Source of the DNA: a virus
Virus record (IMG/VR): IMGVR_UViG_3300005841_000030
Span: 58,195 to 122,194 of that record
Length of the DNA: 64,000 nt
Direction: 5' to 3' (one strand)
Shown: positions 16,850 through 24,105 of the stretch, in pieces
How positions within the stretch are numbered: position 1 is the first letter of the stretch
Layout of the letters: every line of letters starts with the position of its first letter
Translations under genes and position numbers: made by a program
The notes under the pieces: model-generated
Told to the model about the DNA's origin: nothing
Seen by the model: only the letters and a program-made list of their open reading frames with translations
The model's database searches: none

Positions 16850-17109
16850 TAAATAAAGAAAAAATAACTCTCTTGTCCAATTTTCTAGTGGAATAGGTGA
16901 TCAATTGGTTATCCCTATCTCTACAATAAACATTAACTGCTAGAACAAACTAATAGATTTCGTACTTTCTCTTGCACGCTGAATGTTTCATCTCTGCAAG
17001 TCCTGGTATATACTGTGGTAATTACTCCTATGTATAGCTGGCACATCTATGGTTCCTCTGTCAGGTATTCGTTTCTATTATTGTTTATCTTCAAGCAAGA
17101 GAGTATATT
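16850..17109 (-). ncRNA. Gene-free block closed by a long-range helix, candidate structured RNA
   Basis: 260 nt without a credible gene. ACTCTCTTG near 16866-16874 is perfectly complementary to CAAGAGAGT near 17095-17103, so a 9-bp helix can close the whole block. An internal hairpin CTTGCA...TGCAAG (around 16971-17001) is also present. It lies just upstream (in minus-strand sense) of 16679-16828. RNA class unknown. Confidence 0.4.
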
Positions 17110-17241
17110 TTATGTCTTTTTTAAACTACCTGGTTTATGATAACTTCCTGGATTACGAGATAAAGCATCTTGAATAGTTCTATCAGAATGAAAAGCACTT
17201 TGTTTTCTTTCTAATCTCTTTCTTTGTTTTATTGCTTTCAT
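17110..17241 (-). CDS. 43-residue basic protein
   Basis: MKAIKQRKRLERKQSAFHSD, then RTIQDALSRNPGSYHKPGS and KKT. Very basic N-terminus. Its ATG overlaps the end of 17238-17516 (ATG at 17241). A longer reading from 17385 is rejected because it runs antiparallel in frame through the neighbour. Confidence 0.55.
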   Translation of the reverse strand: MKAIKQRKRLERKQSAFHSDRTIQDALSRNPGSYHKPGSLKKT

Positions 17242-17516
17242 AATTGTGCGTAAAATGGTTGTAATTTTTGTGGTATTTCCACAGTTTCTTCTTTTTTGAA
17301 TGATTGCCCTTCTTGAGAAGGTAATTCTATAAATAAGGATATATGAGCAGCATCTAAAGGATTTAACTCCTCTAATCTGTGCCACATATCTAAATTTTTG
17401 TATACATATCCAACAGGCTCAATTCTAATACTATTATAAATCTCTCCTTTCTTAGGAATTAGTTTAACTGCATGCCCAGGTTGTAATGTTCCATTTTCTA
17501 TACATAATACTTGCAT
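17238..17516 (-). CDS. Small SH3-like phage protein, paralogue of 15781-16041
   Basis: 92 residues. MQVLCIENGTLQPGHAVKLI then PKKGEIYNSIRIEPVGYVY follows the same plan as MKLVCINN...LVEGEIY in 15781-16041. The Pro/Glu-rich tail is its own. No active site. Probably a binding module. Confidence 0.55.
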   Translation of the reverse strand: MQVLCIENGTLQPGHAVKLIPKKGEIYNSIRIEPVGYVYKNLDMWHRLEELNPLDAAHISLFIELPSQEGQSFKKEETVEIPQKLQPFYAQL

Positions 17517-17533
17517 TTTGATAAATTTTAAAG

Positions 17534-17716
17534 TTATTCAAATGTTATAGGACAAACTTTTACATTACTAGGCCAAGCATAAAATCGCTTGTTTGTACTA
17601 CAAAATACCTCTGTCATACCCATTTCATGAGCAAAAACAGTGAATATTCTATTGTCCCATATAAACTTCTGAGAAGTTCTAAATAGGCTTAATTCTGTTA
17701 TAGGATATGTTTTCAT
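17534..17716 (-). CDS. 60-residue hypothetical protein
   Basis: MKTYPITELSLFRTSQKFIW followed by short beta strands (RIFTVFAHEMGMTEVFCS). Compact, probably a small beta barrel. ATGA overlap with 17713-18258 supports translation. Not recognised. Confidence 0.55.
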   Translation of the reverse strand: MKTYPITELSLFRTSQKFIWDNRIFTVFAHEMGMTEVFCSTNKRFYAWPSNVKVCPITFE

Positions 17717-18258
17717 GATTTTTTATTAAATGGATATAATGTAGATTTCACATATTGATCAAAGAATTTCTTTGTTACTTTGGAATAGTTTTTCTCTCCT
17801 TCTAATGAGAATTCTACCATTAATTCTCCATCTTCCCAATATTCAATGATTTCTCTGGAATAAGAATAAGCAGGATATTTGTCCCCCTTCTTGTATCTAG
17901 GGTCTTCTAGACCTTTATTCCATTTTTCATTCCAATATTTATCATCTTCTGTATGAATTCTATCCTCTAAATGCTCAGGTTGCATATATTTATGTTTCTG
18001 AATATAGGGAAGGAATATCTTTTGAGCTGATTTTATACCCATTGTTACTTCAGAGACAACACTAATTCTATTAGCACAATAAGCATGTTCTCCAGATAAA
18101 CTACCTTTAAAAGTATTCATATCTGTTTCAATACTATCATTACCTATTATTCTTAGATAATCATGAGCAATAATTATTCTCTCAGCTCCCACATTCCTTT
18201 GTTCATCTTTTAATGAAACTACAAAAGTATGCTCGTCTATTTGGTTAATTATTTTCAT
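17713..18258 (-). CDS. Hypothetical protein
   Basis: 181 residues. The N-terminus (MKIINQIDEHTFVVSLKDEQ) and the centre are beta-rich. RYKKGDKYPAYSYSREIIEY and a C-terminal FDQYVKSTLYPFNKKS follow. Tyr-rich; no motif identified. In a cluster of co-oriented small genes. Confidence 0.6.
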   Translation of the reverse strand: MKIINQIDEHTFVVSLKDEQRNVGAERIIIAHDYLRIIGNDSIETDMNTFKGSLSGEHAYCANRISVVSEVTMGIKSAQKIFLPYIQKHKYMQPEHLEDRIHTEDDKYWNEKWNKGLEDPRYKKGDKYPAYSYSREIIEYWEDGELMVEFSLEGEKNYSKVTKKFFDQYVKSTLYPFNKKS

Positions 18259-18259
18259 A

Positions 18260-18508
18260 TTATAATGGGGTGTATTCTGTTACAAATTCTTTAATTTCTC
18301 CATTTTTGAGAGCATTGTAATTTTCTTCAAGAAAAGGAGGGTGAATAGTAGCATATTTATTATCTACAGGAGAACCTATTATATTTGATCCTACTCCAAT
18401 TCTATCATTATTTAATATTTTCTGCATTACCTTTGCCAATGGACAATTATAATTATCATCATAACTTCCAGCATTCTTTACATCTTCTTGTGTTATTACA
18501 ATTTTCAT
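18260..18508 (-). CDS. Hypothetical protein
   Basis: 82 residues: MKIVITQEDVKNAGSYDDNY, then NCPLAKVMQKIL, GVGSNIIGSPVDNKYATIHP and an acidic C-terminus. The pattern ITQEDV...CPLAKAL recurs in phage proteins of unknown role. ATGA overlap with 18505-18699. Confidence 0.6.
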   Translation of the reverse strand: MKIVITQEDVKNAGSYDDNYNCPLAKVMQKILNNDRIGVGSNIIGSPVDNKYATIHPPFLEENYNALKNGEIKEFVTEYTPL

Positions 18509-18699
18509 GGTTTTAGAGGTTTAGTGTCTTCAAAATCCATATATCCTATAACAGCACCTATTCCAAATAGAGCACTAAATCCGTAAATACATTCTCTTTT
18601 ATAAGAAGGTTCAAAATCAGATTCAAAGAATTTTATTACACATTTTACCTCTCCAACAATAAGAATTATAGCAATAGCTATATAAATTATATATTTCAT
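18505..18699 (-). CDS. Membrane protein with two hydrophobic segments
   Basis: 64 residues from ATG 18699: MKYIIYIAIAIILIVGEVKC then a polar loop (FFESDFEPSYKRECI) and a second segment (GFSALFGIGAVIGYM). A start at 18780 would overlap 18707-18880 in another frame and is rejected. Confidence 0.55.
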   Translation of the reverse strand: MKYIIYIAIAIILIVGEVKCVIKFFESDFEPSYKRECIYGFSALFGIGAVIGYMDFEDTKPLKP

Positions 18700-18706
18700 A
18701 ATATTT

Positions 18707-18880
18707 TTAGTTAAATTCGTCCAAAATAACAATAATTCCAGCAAGACCAAATAGAAATATACTAGCACCTCCCCATTCATTTGTTTTAAATGTCCAATTA
18801 AGGAGAGAAAAGAATAAGTACAGCACTATCATAAAAGATAGGAATTTAAAAAATCTATCTAGTGTTTTTAAGCTTTTCAT
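18707..18880 (-). CDS. 57-residue two-helix membrane protein
   Basis: MKSLKTLDRFFKFLSFMIVL leads into a helix (YLFFSLL), a short polar turn (NWTFKTNEWGG) and a second helix (SIFLFGLAGIIVIL). Eight nucleotides from the next gene. Part of a run of three consecutive membrane-protein genes. Confidence 0.5.
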   Translation of the reverse strand: MKSLKTLDRFFKFLSFMIVLYLFFSLLNWTFKTNEWGGASIFLFGLAGIIVILDEFN

Positions 18881-18886
18881 GTTTTC

Positions 18887-19060
18887 TTATTTTAGTGAGA
18901 AAATAGAGATGAGTAATAACAATAGTCCTATAATAGTAGGAATTGTAGAATAGAGATGATATTTAATTTCATAAAAAGGAAGATCATTCTTAGAATTTAC
19001 ACACACCCCTGCTATTCCTATTAGGAATAAACTAACTGCTATAATCCATAAAGTTGTCAT
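18887..19060 (-). CDS. 57-residue two-helix membrane protein
   Basis: Helices at MTTLWIIAVSLFLIGIAGVC and IPTIIGLLLLLISIFSL, separated by a polar loop (VNSKNDLPFYEIKYHLYS). Same size and topology as its neighbour 18707-18880 but little sequence similarity. Starts after a TTTATG leader. Confidence 0.5.
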   Translation of the reverse strand: MTTLWIIAVSLFLIGIAGVCVNSKNDLPFYEIKYHLYSTIPTIIGLLLLLISIFSLK

Positions 19061-19097
19061 AAATTTATTGGTTAATTTTAAAGAAAAAGAGGAAATT

Positions 19098-19502
19098 TTA
19101 TTCCTCTTTTGTATCTTTTAATGACTGATAGTATGATTTTTCAATTTCTTGAATATTCTCCACCATATTGAAGATTTCCTTCATTTTCTCTGAGAATTCT
19201 TTCTTTTTGTTTACCACTGTCTTTTTGAAATCCTCTTCAGCTTTCTTTACTTCCTTATCAAATTCAAGCTTTTTGTCCAAAAGACTCTTAGCCTTTGCTT
19301 TAAAGTCTTTTATGAAATCTTCCCTTCTTTCTTTCAATAAATCCTCTACAATTGTTCCTAATTCATCATTAGGAACATTTACCTTTTTAAGAGTTTTCTC
19401 TCCTCCCAATAAAGCTATCAATTTCTTGAAATTAGCATCAAATTGCTTGCTCACCTTATCATTCTGTTGTTCTGGGGTTTCTTGTGTTATATTATCTTCC
19501 AT
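19098..19502 (-). CDS. Coiled-coil hypothetical protein
   Basis: 134 residues, almost entirely charged helix: EDFIKDFKAKAKSLLDKKLE and FKKTVVNKKKEFSEKMKEIF. The acidic N-terminus (MEDNITQETPEQQND) is disordered-looking. No Cys or Trp. Likely an oligomeric adaptor; unknown. Confidence 0.65.
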   Translation of the reverse strand: MEDNITQETPEQQNDKVSKQFDANFKKLIALLGGEKTLKKVNVPNDELGTIVEDLLKERREDFIKDFKAKAKSLLDKKLEFDKEVKKAEEDFKKTVVNKKKEFSEKMKEIFNMVENIQEIEKSYYQSLKDTKEE

Positions 19503-19507
19503 ATTTG

Positions 19508-19852
19508 TTAAAATTTAAAGTTTTTAAGTTTACTAATGTCAAATTCTTCATTTCTATTTACTATTGATGATTCTAAAGCTAAGGAAGTATTGTTATAATC
19601 TTTAAATACATTATTTAATGTATAATTTAAACCATCTCTATAAGGATGACTAAATATAATATACTTAAATTCTCTATCTCCAGAAATCATGCAGTTTATA
19701 TCTCTGGGACTAAACCTATAAAAATCTTTAGAACAGTGTTTTAACCCCTGTATTAGAACACTTACAAAATCACTAGTTTTTAAATCTTCCTTCTTTCTAG
19801 CCCATTTGAATGTCTGTTCTATTACATTCTTTATATTTACAAAGTCATCCAT
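19508..19852 (-). CDS. Hypothetical protein
   Basis: 114 residues: MDDFVNIKNVIEQTFKWARK, then LKTSDFVSVLIQGLKHCSKD and DINCMISGDREFKYIIFSHP. Mixed alpha/beta. Operon partner of the coiled-coil gene, 5 nt apart. Not recognised. Confidence 0.6.
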   Translation of the reverse strand: MDDFVNIKNVIEQTFKWARKKEDLKTSDFVSVLIQGLKHCSKDFYRFSPRDINCMISGDREFKYIIFSHPYRDGLNYTLNNVFKDYNNTSLALESSIVNRNEEFDISKLKNFKF

Positions 19853-19876
19853 AAATTTAATTGTTTAGAATGTGTA

Positions 19877-19942
19877 AAAAAGGTTAATATCCTGTAACTT
19901 TAGCCTTGCTGCCTGTTAATTCAGACCAGTATTAACCTTTTT
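19877..19942 (-). terminator. Extended hairpin terminator
   Basis: AAAAAGGTTAATA at 19877-19889 pairs perfectly with TATTAACCTTTTT at 19930-19942 (13 bp). On the minus strand the second arm ends in a run of six T. The 40-nt loop is longer than usual, so it may also be a leader structure for the gene at 19508-19852. Confidence 0.5.
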
Positions 19943-19949
19943 CATTACT

Positions 19950-20063
19950 TTATTTATGTGTCTTGTAATTAGAATATGTATAACACACCTTCTTTGAAGG
20001 ACTACAAGAGAATACCATCATTGTAATTATTACAAGTAATAGTAAATAGAATACCTTTTTCAT
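19950..20063 (-). CDS. 37-residue lipoprotein
   Basis: MKKVFYLLLLVIITMMVFSC is a compact lipoprotein signal with Cys20, followed by SPSKKVCYTYSNYKTHK, so the mature part is only 18 residues. Similar micro-lipoproteins occur as entericidin-like or lysis peptides, but the role here is unknown. Confidence 0.55.
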   Translation of the reverse strand: MKKVFYLLLLVIITMMVFSCSPSKKVCYTYSNYKTHK

Positions 20064-20098
20064 TGTTTTTTAATTTATTTGGTTAGTTTTAATTGATT

Positions 20099-20284
20099 TT
20101 AGTCACCTTTGTACCATTCGTATAACACTAATCCCCAAAGAAAGGATAGAAGTACATCTGGTATCCATAGTAGAAACCATAAATTCTCCCCTGTCTTAGG
20201 AGGATAAAATTGATACATTTGAATAGGTATAAGCCATAAAAGTGCTATGAATAGTATTCCTAATACCGCTAATAAATCTTTCAT
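20099..20284 (-). CDS. Two-helix membrane protein
   Basis: 61 residues: a helix at LLAVLGILFIALLWLIPI, a Pro/Gly turn (FYPPKTGENLW), a second helix (FLLWIPDVLLSFLWGLVL), and a polar end. Trp-rich interfaces. Unknown; another member of the small-membrane-protein set. Confidence 0.55.
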   Translation of the reverse strand: MKDLLAVLGILFIALLWLIPIQMYQFYPPKTGENLWFLLWIPDVLLSFLWGLVLYEWYKGD

Positions 20285-20343
20285 ATTGTTTGTTTTTAGT
20301 GTAATTAGGGCTACATTTTAGAAGATGTTGCCCACGTAATAAC

Positions 20344-21018
20344 TTATATATTTTGATTCATCCAATCTTTTACTCCTGTTATAGTCTTGATCTTGGGATT
20401 AGCTTCTTCACGAGAATTGAAATAAACAAACTTTTCTATTAATTCTATTACTTCTTCTCTATTCCAAATATCTTTCACTCTCTTAATTGTAATAGTATTG
20501 TCTTTTGGATTTACTTTAGGAAAATATTCCAGTGGTCTATCTAACCACTCTATTCCTTCATATTCTACCATTACTTGTTTAATCTGTTTTCCTTCATTAT
20601 ATGCTTTTACATATACTTCAAGAAATGAGTTAGAGGGTTGAGGATAAAAATCTCCTATTTCTTTAAGTTTAGTAAAGTCTCTTAAAGAGCTATCTGTTGT
20701 AGCTATGATTTTTTTAAACCAAGCTTTATTAATTAATTGTTCTTTAGTTATTTGAAAAGGCTTTTCTCCTATAACAGATTCTTTATAAAGACACCAATCT
20801 CTTTCTTTTATCTCTTCATCTGATAAGATATAAAGATGTTGATTGGTACAACTATTATTTCTAAACTTTGCAAGTAGTTGCATAGGATTTAAAAATAATC
20901 CTTTTTGTACATTATTTAACGTTATAGGTGCTTTTTCATTAGTTGGAAGCATAACAACTTGTACTTTCTTTAACATAGCTTTAGCTTTTAGTTTTAGAAT
21001 TTCTATATATATATCCAC
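20344..21018 (-). CDS. Conserved phage hypothetical protein
   Basis: 224 residues. ILSDEEIKERDWCLYKESVI, then IIATTDSSLRDFTKLKEIGD and SNSFLEVYVKAYNEGKQIKQ are in an order I associate with a family common in Bacteroidota phages and plasmids. Function unknown. It overlaps 20981-21166 by 38 nt, unusually long for this operon. Confidence 0.65.
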   Translation of the reverse strand: MDIYIEILKLKAKAMLKKVQVVMLPTNEKAPITLNNVQKGLFLNPMQLLAKFRNNSCTNQHLYILSDEEIKERDWCLYKESVIGEKPFQITKEQLINKAWFKKIIATTDSSLRDFTKLKEIGDFYPQPSNSFLEVYVKAYNEGKQIKQVMVEYEGIEWLDRPLEYFPKVNPKDNTITIKRVKDIWNREEVIELIEKFVYFNSREEANPKIKTITGVKDWMNQNI

Positions 21019-21166
21019 TTTGAGATAGAGGTAAATTTAACTCTCTTCTTGATCTTTTAATAGCATCATTATAACTAGTAGCATCTTTTATAGTGCCAAG
21101 ATACTTATCGTCATCAAATACATCTATATCTCTAGTATATTGTTTATTCTTTTTCATTGTAGACAT
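20981..21166 (-). CDS. 61-residue basic hypothetical protein
   Basis: MSTMKKNKQYTRDIDVFDDD then KYLGTIKDATSYNDAIKRSR and a basic tail. The ATG at 21166 is preferred. An upstream ATG at 21205 lies inside the arm of the long hairpin at 21194-21268 and would be sequestered. ATG at 21157 is also possible. Confidence 0.55.
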   Translation of the reverse strand: MSTMKKNKQYTRDIDVFDDDKYLGTIKDATSYNDAIKRSRRELNLPLSQSGYIYRNSKTKS

Positions 21167-21193
21167 AGCTTTAATGTTTAAGTTTTTTGAAAA

Positions 21194-21389
21194 GGAATAG
21201 AACATTATATATACATTCAGGAGGGAGCTAATTGAATAGCTTTAGTGAATGTATTAATGCTCTATTCCAAATATAAGAGAAAAATAAGACTATTGACTTA
21301 TTATTGAAGCTATTATGCTCCCTACCATCTACTCTGTTTGATAATTCTATCAATCCTCTTACTTGGATGATATATCATCAATAGTCTTA
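21194..21389 (-). ncRNA. Candidate large structured RNA with two long-range helices
   Basis: No credible gene between 21167 and 21392. Helix 1: 21194-21219 pairs with 21246-21268 (22 of 23 paired, one 3-nt bulge). Helix 2: TAAGACTATTGA 21285-21296 pairs perfectly with 21378-21389 (12 bp). The loop of helix 1 contains AGGGAGC (21222-21228) and AATAGCTT (21235-21242). Both are complementary, in the right order, to AAGCTATT (21307-21314) and GCTCCCT (21317-21323) inside helix 2. That allows a 15-bp loop-loop interaction. Strand is taken from the flanking genes. Class unknown. Confidence 0.55.
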
Positions 21390-21392
21390 ATA

Positions 21393-21587
21393 CTACCTTT
21401 CTATGTGCATTACACTATTTGATTTCTTACCTCTATTTACCCATTGTACATACCATAGGGCTATAATAATCTGTAAATTTGATGTATAGAAGCCTAATGA
21501 CAATACTCCTATTAGGCCATCTACAATACATATAATTGAATACATTATAATGTACCAATTAGGGAGTCCTGCTTTCTTTATTGCCAT
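21393..21587 (-). CDS. Two-helix membrane protein
   Basis: 64 residues: a short amphipathic start (MAIKKAGLPNWY), then IIMYSIICIVDGLIGVLSLG and a second helix (NLQIIIALWYVQWV), ending in a basic tail. Lies directly before the structured block. Confidence 0.55.
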   Translation of the reverse strand: MAIKKAGLPNWYIIMYSIICIVDGLIGVLSLGFYTSNLQIIIALWYVQWVNRGKKSNSVMHIER

Positions 21588-21598
21588 TTTGTTTGATT

Positions 21599-21964
21599 TT
21601 AAGGAGATGTAATAAAAAATGTTGTAATATACACTATTTTAGGTGTAATGAAGGCTGTTACAACATAAGCCATTGGTTCATTCACTACTATTACATCATT
21701 CATTTCTGTAAAGTAATAGAAGCATCTACAGTCTAAATCTAATGTTTTCCTAGATATATGGAAATAAAGAGGATTTAAGCCCTCTTTATGATTTACCACC
21801 ATTGTATCAGAAACAGTGAAATATCCACAATTTGCTGATATGCTGTCTAACACTTGTTCTTTTGTCTCTTGCGAAGCATGTGTGCTAGCTGTCATGTTGT
21901 ATTTATATGTCTGAGCCATAGCTACATTACATATAAATAGGAGTATAAAAATGAGAGTTTTCAT
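21599..21964 (-). CDS. Secreted small protein
   Basis: 121 residues with a classical signal peptide (MKTLIFILLFICNVAMA, cleavage after AMA) then QTYKYNMTASTHASQETKEQ. The mature domain is beta-rich with Cys pairs (DLDCRCFYYF) and a hydrophobic strand near the end. Predicted periplasmic. Could alter the host surface or act in exclusion; unknown. Confidence 0.65.
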   Translation of the reverse strand: MKTLIFILLFICNVAMAQTYKYNMTASTHASQETKEQVLDSISANCGYFTVSDTMVVNHKEGLNPLYFHISRKTLDLDCRCFYYFTEMNDVIVVNEPMAYVVTAFITPKIVYITTFFITSP

Positions 21965-21966
21965 GA

Positions 21967-22248
21967 TTAATATTTAGAAGGATAATGTTTTTCAAAAAGA
22001 TTAATTATCCCCATTACAACATTAACAGTTGATAACAAGAACAGTAGAAACATCATCCAAAAATACCAATAGTGTCTAGCTCCCCATATCCAATAACTAT
22101 CAAAAGAAGATCCTGAGCAATTTTGCTGTCCACAATAAGTATCTCCTAAAAACTCTCTTAATTGGGGACTAATAAATGTCCACAGCATTCCTACACCAAA
22201 TAGAATAACTATTCTAATAGCTATTCCAAAATATACTTGATATTTCAT
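21967..22248 (-). CDS. Two-helix membrane protein
   Basis: 93 residues: first helix IRIVILFGVGMLWTFI, an extracytoplasmic loop with two Cys (CGQQNC) and aromatic residues (YWIWGARHYWYFWMM), then a second helix (FLLFLLSTVNVVMGIIN). Unknown function; beside other membrane genes. Confidence 0.6.
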   Translation of the reverse strand: MKYQVYFGIAIRIVILFGVGMLWTFISPQLREFLGDTYCGQQNCSGSSFDSYWIWGARHYWYFWMMFLLFLLSTVNVVMGIINLFEKHYPSKY

Positions 22249-22253
22249 AGTTT

Positions 22254-22454
22254 TTAATTTATATCTTCCCAGTCTCCTCTAAAAACCATAGAAATAGCTA
22301 TACATATTTGAGCTATTAATAGAAACCACCAAGATACTATTAATATAATCCATGCATACCAAGGATCATCCAAATCATTATTCAGCTTATAGGCTGTAAA
22401 GAATATTCCTATTACATATAATATACATAACAGAATAATAGTTAATAAATCCAT
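22254..22454 (-). CDS. Two-helix membrane protein
   Basis: 66 residues: helix MDLLTIILLCILYVIGIFFT, a short acidic loop (LNNDLDDPWY), helix AWIILIVSWWFLLIAQICIA. Small, hydrophobic, five nucleotides from 21967-22248. Confidence 0.55.
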   Translation of the reverse strand: MDLLTIILLCILYVIGIFFTAYKLNNDLDDPWYAWIILIVSWWFLLIAQICIAISMVFRGDWEDIN

Positions 22455-22477
22455 AATTTTTTAATTTAAAGCTATAT

Positions 22478-22666
22478 TTATTCTTCGTTTATACTATCCT
22501 TAATAACAGCACATTCATCCTTGTATGAAGCTGAAAGGACGATAATAGAATATTCCTTATTACTAAGAAATGTATGAATAGCTCCAGAAATACTTTGATT
22601 TCTTACTTCCTCTATATGGATTTCTTTATCCTTATAGGAATAATATTTAACAATAATAGTGTACAT
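22478..22666 (-). CDS. 62-residue hypothetical protein
   Basis: MYTIIVKYYSYKDKEIHIEE, then VRNQSISGAIHTFLSNKEYS and IIVLSASYKDECAVIKDS. A compact beta-alpha-beta pattern. Role unknown. Confidence 0.55.
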   Translation of the reverse strand: MYTIIVKYYSYKDKEIHIEEVRNQSISGAIHTFLSNKEYSIIVLSASYKDECAVIKDSINEE

Positions 22667-22685
22667 AGTAATGTGGGTTAAAGAT

Positions 22686-23024
22686 TTATTCTATAATTCT
22701 AACGAAATTTGAAGAAGTATATATTTCCTCACCTGTAGGAAATACAATTAATAAATCGAGTAAATATGGTTTAAAACCCATTTTTACTTCAACTTTATCT
22801 AGTTTTGTATAAATATTCTGATTGATAGCTATAACAATAGCTTCAGATTTGAATAGTTTATCAATACCCCATCTATGTTCACCTGTATTCTTATCAGTAT
22901 TTCCACTTCCATCCCATACCATTACTCTATCTCCAATTTCCTTTTTTCTATCATCCGAATTAGCAGCTTGAATAGCTGTAATGAGATAGATCATTTCTAA
23001 TGCTTCTTCTTTAATAGATTTCAT
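22686..23024 (-). CDS. Hypothetical protein with SH3-like segment
   Basis: 112 residues. The helix MKSIKEEALEMIYLITAIQA precedes a beta-rich portion (IGDRVMVWDGSGNTDKNTGE) whose IGDRV opening resembles the modules in the 1003-residue protein at 10879-13890. No catalytic residues evident. Confidence 0.55.
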   Translation of the reverse strand: MKSIKEEALEMIYLITAIQAANSDDRKKEIGDRVMVWDGSGNTDKNTGEHRWGIDKLFKSEAIVIAINQNIYTKLDKVEVKMGFKPYLLDLLIVFPTGEEIYTSSNFVRIIE

Positions 23025-23044
23025 AATGTGGATTTAGTGTATGA

Positions 23045-23083
23045 AAATTAGAAATAAGAGGTTAATTCAATAACCCCTTATTT
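23045..23083 (-). terminator. Hairpin terminator after the Lcl-like lipoprotein gene
   Basis: 23052-23064 pairs with 23071-23083: 13 bp on the minus strand with one G-U, loop of 6, followed by a T-rich stretch. It separates the lipoprotein gene from 22686-23024. Confidence 0.55.
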
Positions 23084-23085
23084 GA

Positions 23086-23592
23086 TTAAAATGATTTAAT
23101 TGCTATAACATATAGACTATCCTTAGATAATATCATAGATTTTAGGTTGTCTTTAATTCTAAAACCTGTTCCAGAATTACCATTGCCTTCACTCACCCAA
23201 TATGTGTTATTATTGGATATTAGCTTAGAAAGATAGAGTTTATTGAACTCCTGACTATTAGGTAGGAAATAACCTTCTAGATTACAAGCATTTGCAGCAT
23301 TATACACACCACATAGACTATTCATTAAAGCTGTATTATTTACACCTTCTCCTAATGTAGGTGATAGAGCATTTGGATTGATACCTGTTCCACATCCCCA
23401 CCATATATATTTCCCTTTCAACTCCTTGTATACAAACCCATGATTTTCGCCCTCAATATAGCCTTTATCACCTTTCTGGAGTGTATAGAACACATTTCCT
23501 CCATTTAGCTTACTATTTAAAGCTGTAGAAGGTGAGACATCATTACCCTTACAGGATAATAACATCGTTGTAAGTATAATGATGTATTTCAT
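23086..23592 (-). CDS. Lipoprotein with Lcl/DUF1566-like surface domain
   Basis: 168 residues. The lipoprotein signal MKYIIILTTMLLSC ends at Cys14, followed by a polar linker. The mature domain contains WWGCGTGI, LGEGVNNT, AANACNLEGYFLPNSQEFNK and YWVSEGNG. This is the order seen in the C-terminal domain of Lcl/DUF1566 proteins (trefoil of W-LP and Y-W-S motifs). Predicted to be displayed on the host envelope during infection, where superinfection exclusion or receptor masking is possible. No activity can be read. Confidence 0.65.
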   Translation of the reverse strand: MKYIIILTTMLLSCKGNDVSPSTALNSKLNGGNVFYTLQKGDKGYIEGENHGFVYKELKGKYIWWGCGTGINPNALSPTLGEGVNNTALMNSLCGVYNAANACNLEGYFLPNSQEFNKLYLSKLISNNNTYWVSEGNGNSGTGFRIKDNLKSMILSKDSLYVIAIKSF

Positions 23593-23622
23593 ATTATTTA
23601 TGTTTAATGCTATAAGTTGTAT

Positions 23623-23859
23623 TCAAATAAAACCTAATTCAATATAAGGAGATAATCTATTATCCCTCTCAATTAGCTTATTAAGGAGATATTCACATGT
23701 CTCAATAGAAACAATAAATCTCTTCCTAATACGTCTAGTAGTAATAAACGGGTCACAAGTAGCACTATTAATACCATTCTTATACACATTTCTATGATAT
23801 TTGGAAAGAATAGCTAATTGTTTATTCTCTTCTAATACATCAAGATTTATCTTAGCCAT
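23623..23859 (-). CDS. 78-residue hypothetical protein
   Basis: MAKINLDVLEENKQLAILSK, then ITTRRIRKRFIVSIETCEYL and LNKLIERDNRLSPYIELGFI. Helical and basic in the centre. Overlaps 23847-24086 by 13 nt. Confidence 0.55.
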   Translation of the reverse strand: MAKINLDVLEENKQLAILSKYHRNVYKNGINSATCDPFITTRRIRKRFIVSIETCEYLLNKLIERDNRLSPYIELGFI

Positions 23860-24086
23860 ATAATATACGGATAAGGCTCTTCAAACATAGCAAACCAACT
23901 ATCAATAGTCCTATTAATAGGATTAATTGGTTCATATTTAGAGTTATTAATTAATATAACTGATAAGACGCTACAAAGATCTTTATTAATATCAATAGAC
24001 GGATTACATATGTTGATAGTCTCATACCATTTTCCACTTGATTTAAATATACGTATTTTCATATTAGTTATATTATTTAATGCCAT
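23847..24086 (-). CDS. 79-residue hypothetical protein
   Basis: MALNNITNMKIRIFKSSGKW then a beta segment, VLSVILINNSKYEPINPINR and a tail ending YPYIIWLR. An internal ATG at 24062 may be the real start. Unknown. Confidence 0.5.
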   Translation of the reverse strand: MALNNITNMKIRIFKSSGKWYETINICNPSIDINKDLCSVLSVILINNSKYEPINPINRTIDSWFAMFEEPYPYIIWLR

Positions 24087-24105
24087 AATAATGAATAAAT
24101 AGTGT

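Noticed and set aside
17242-17385. Upstream extension of the 43-residue protein
   Set aside because: The extension is another frame of the paralogue at 17238-17516; the ATG at 17241 overlaps that gene's stop region as in the rest of the operon.
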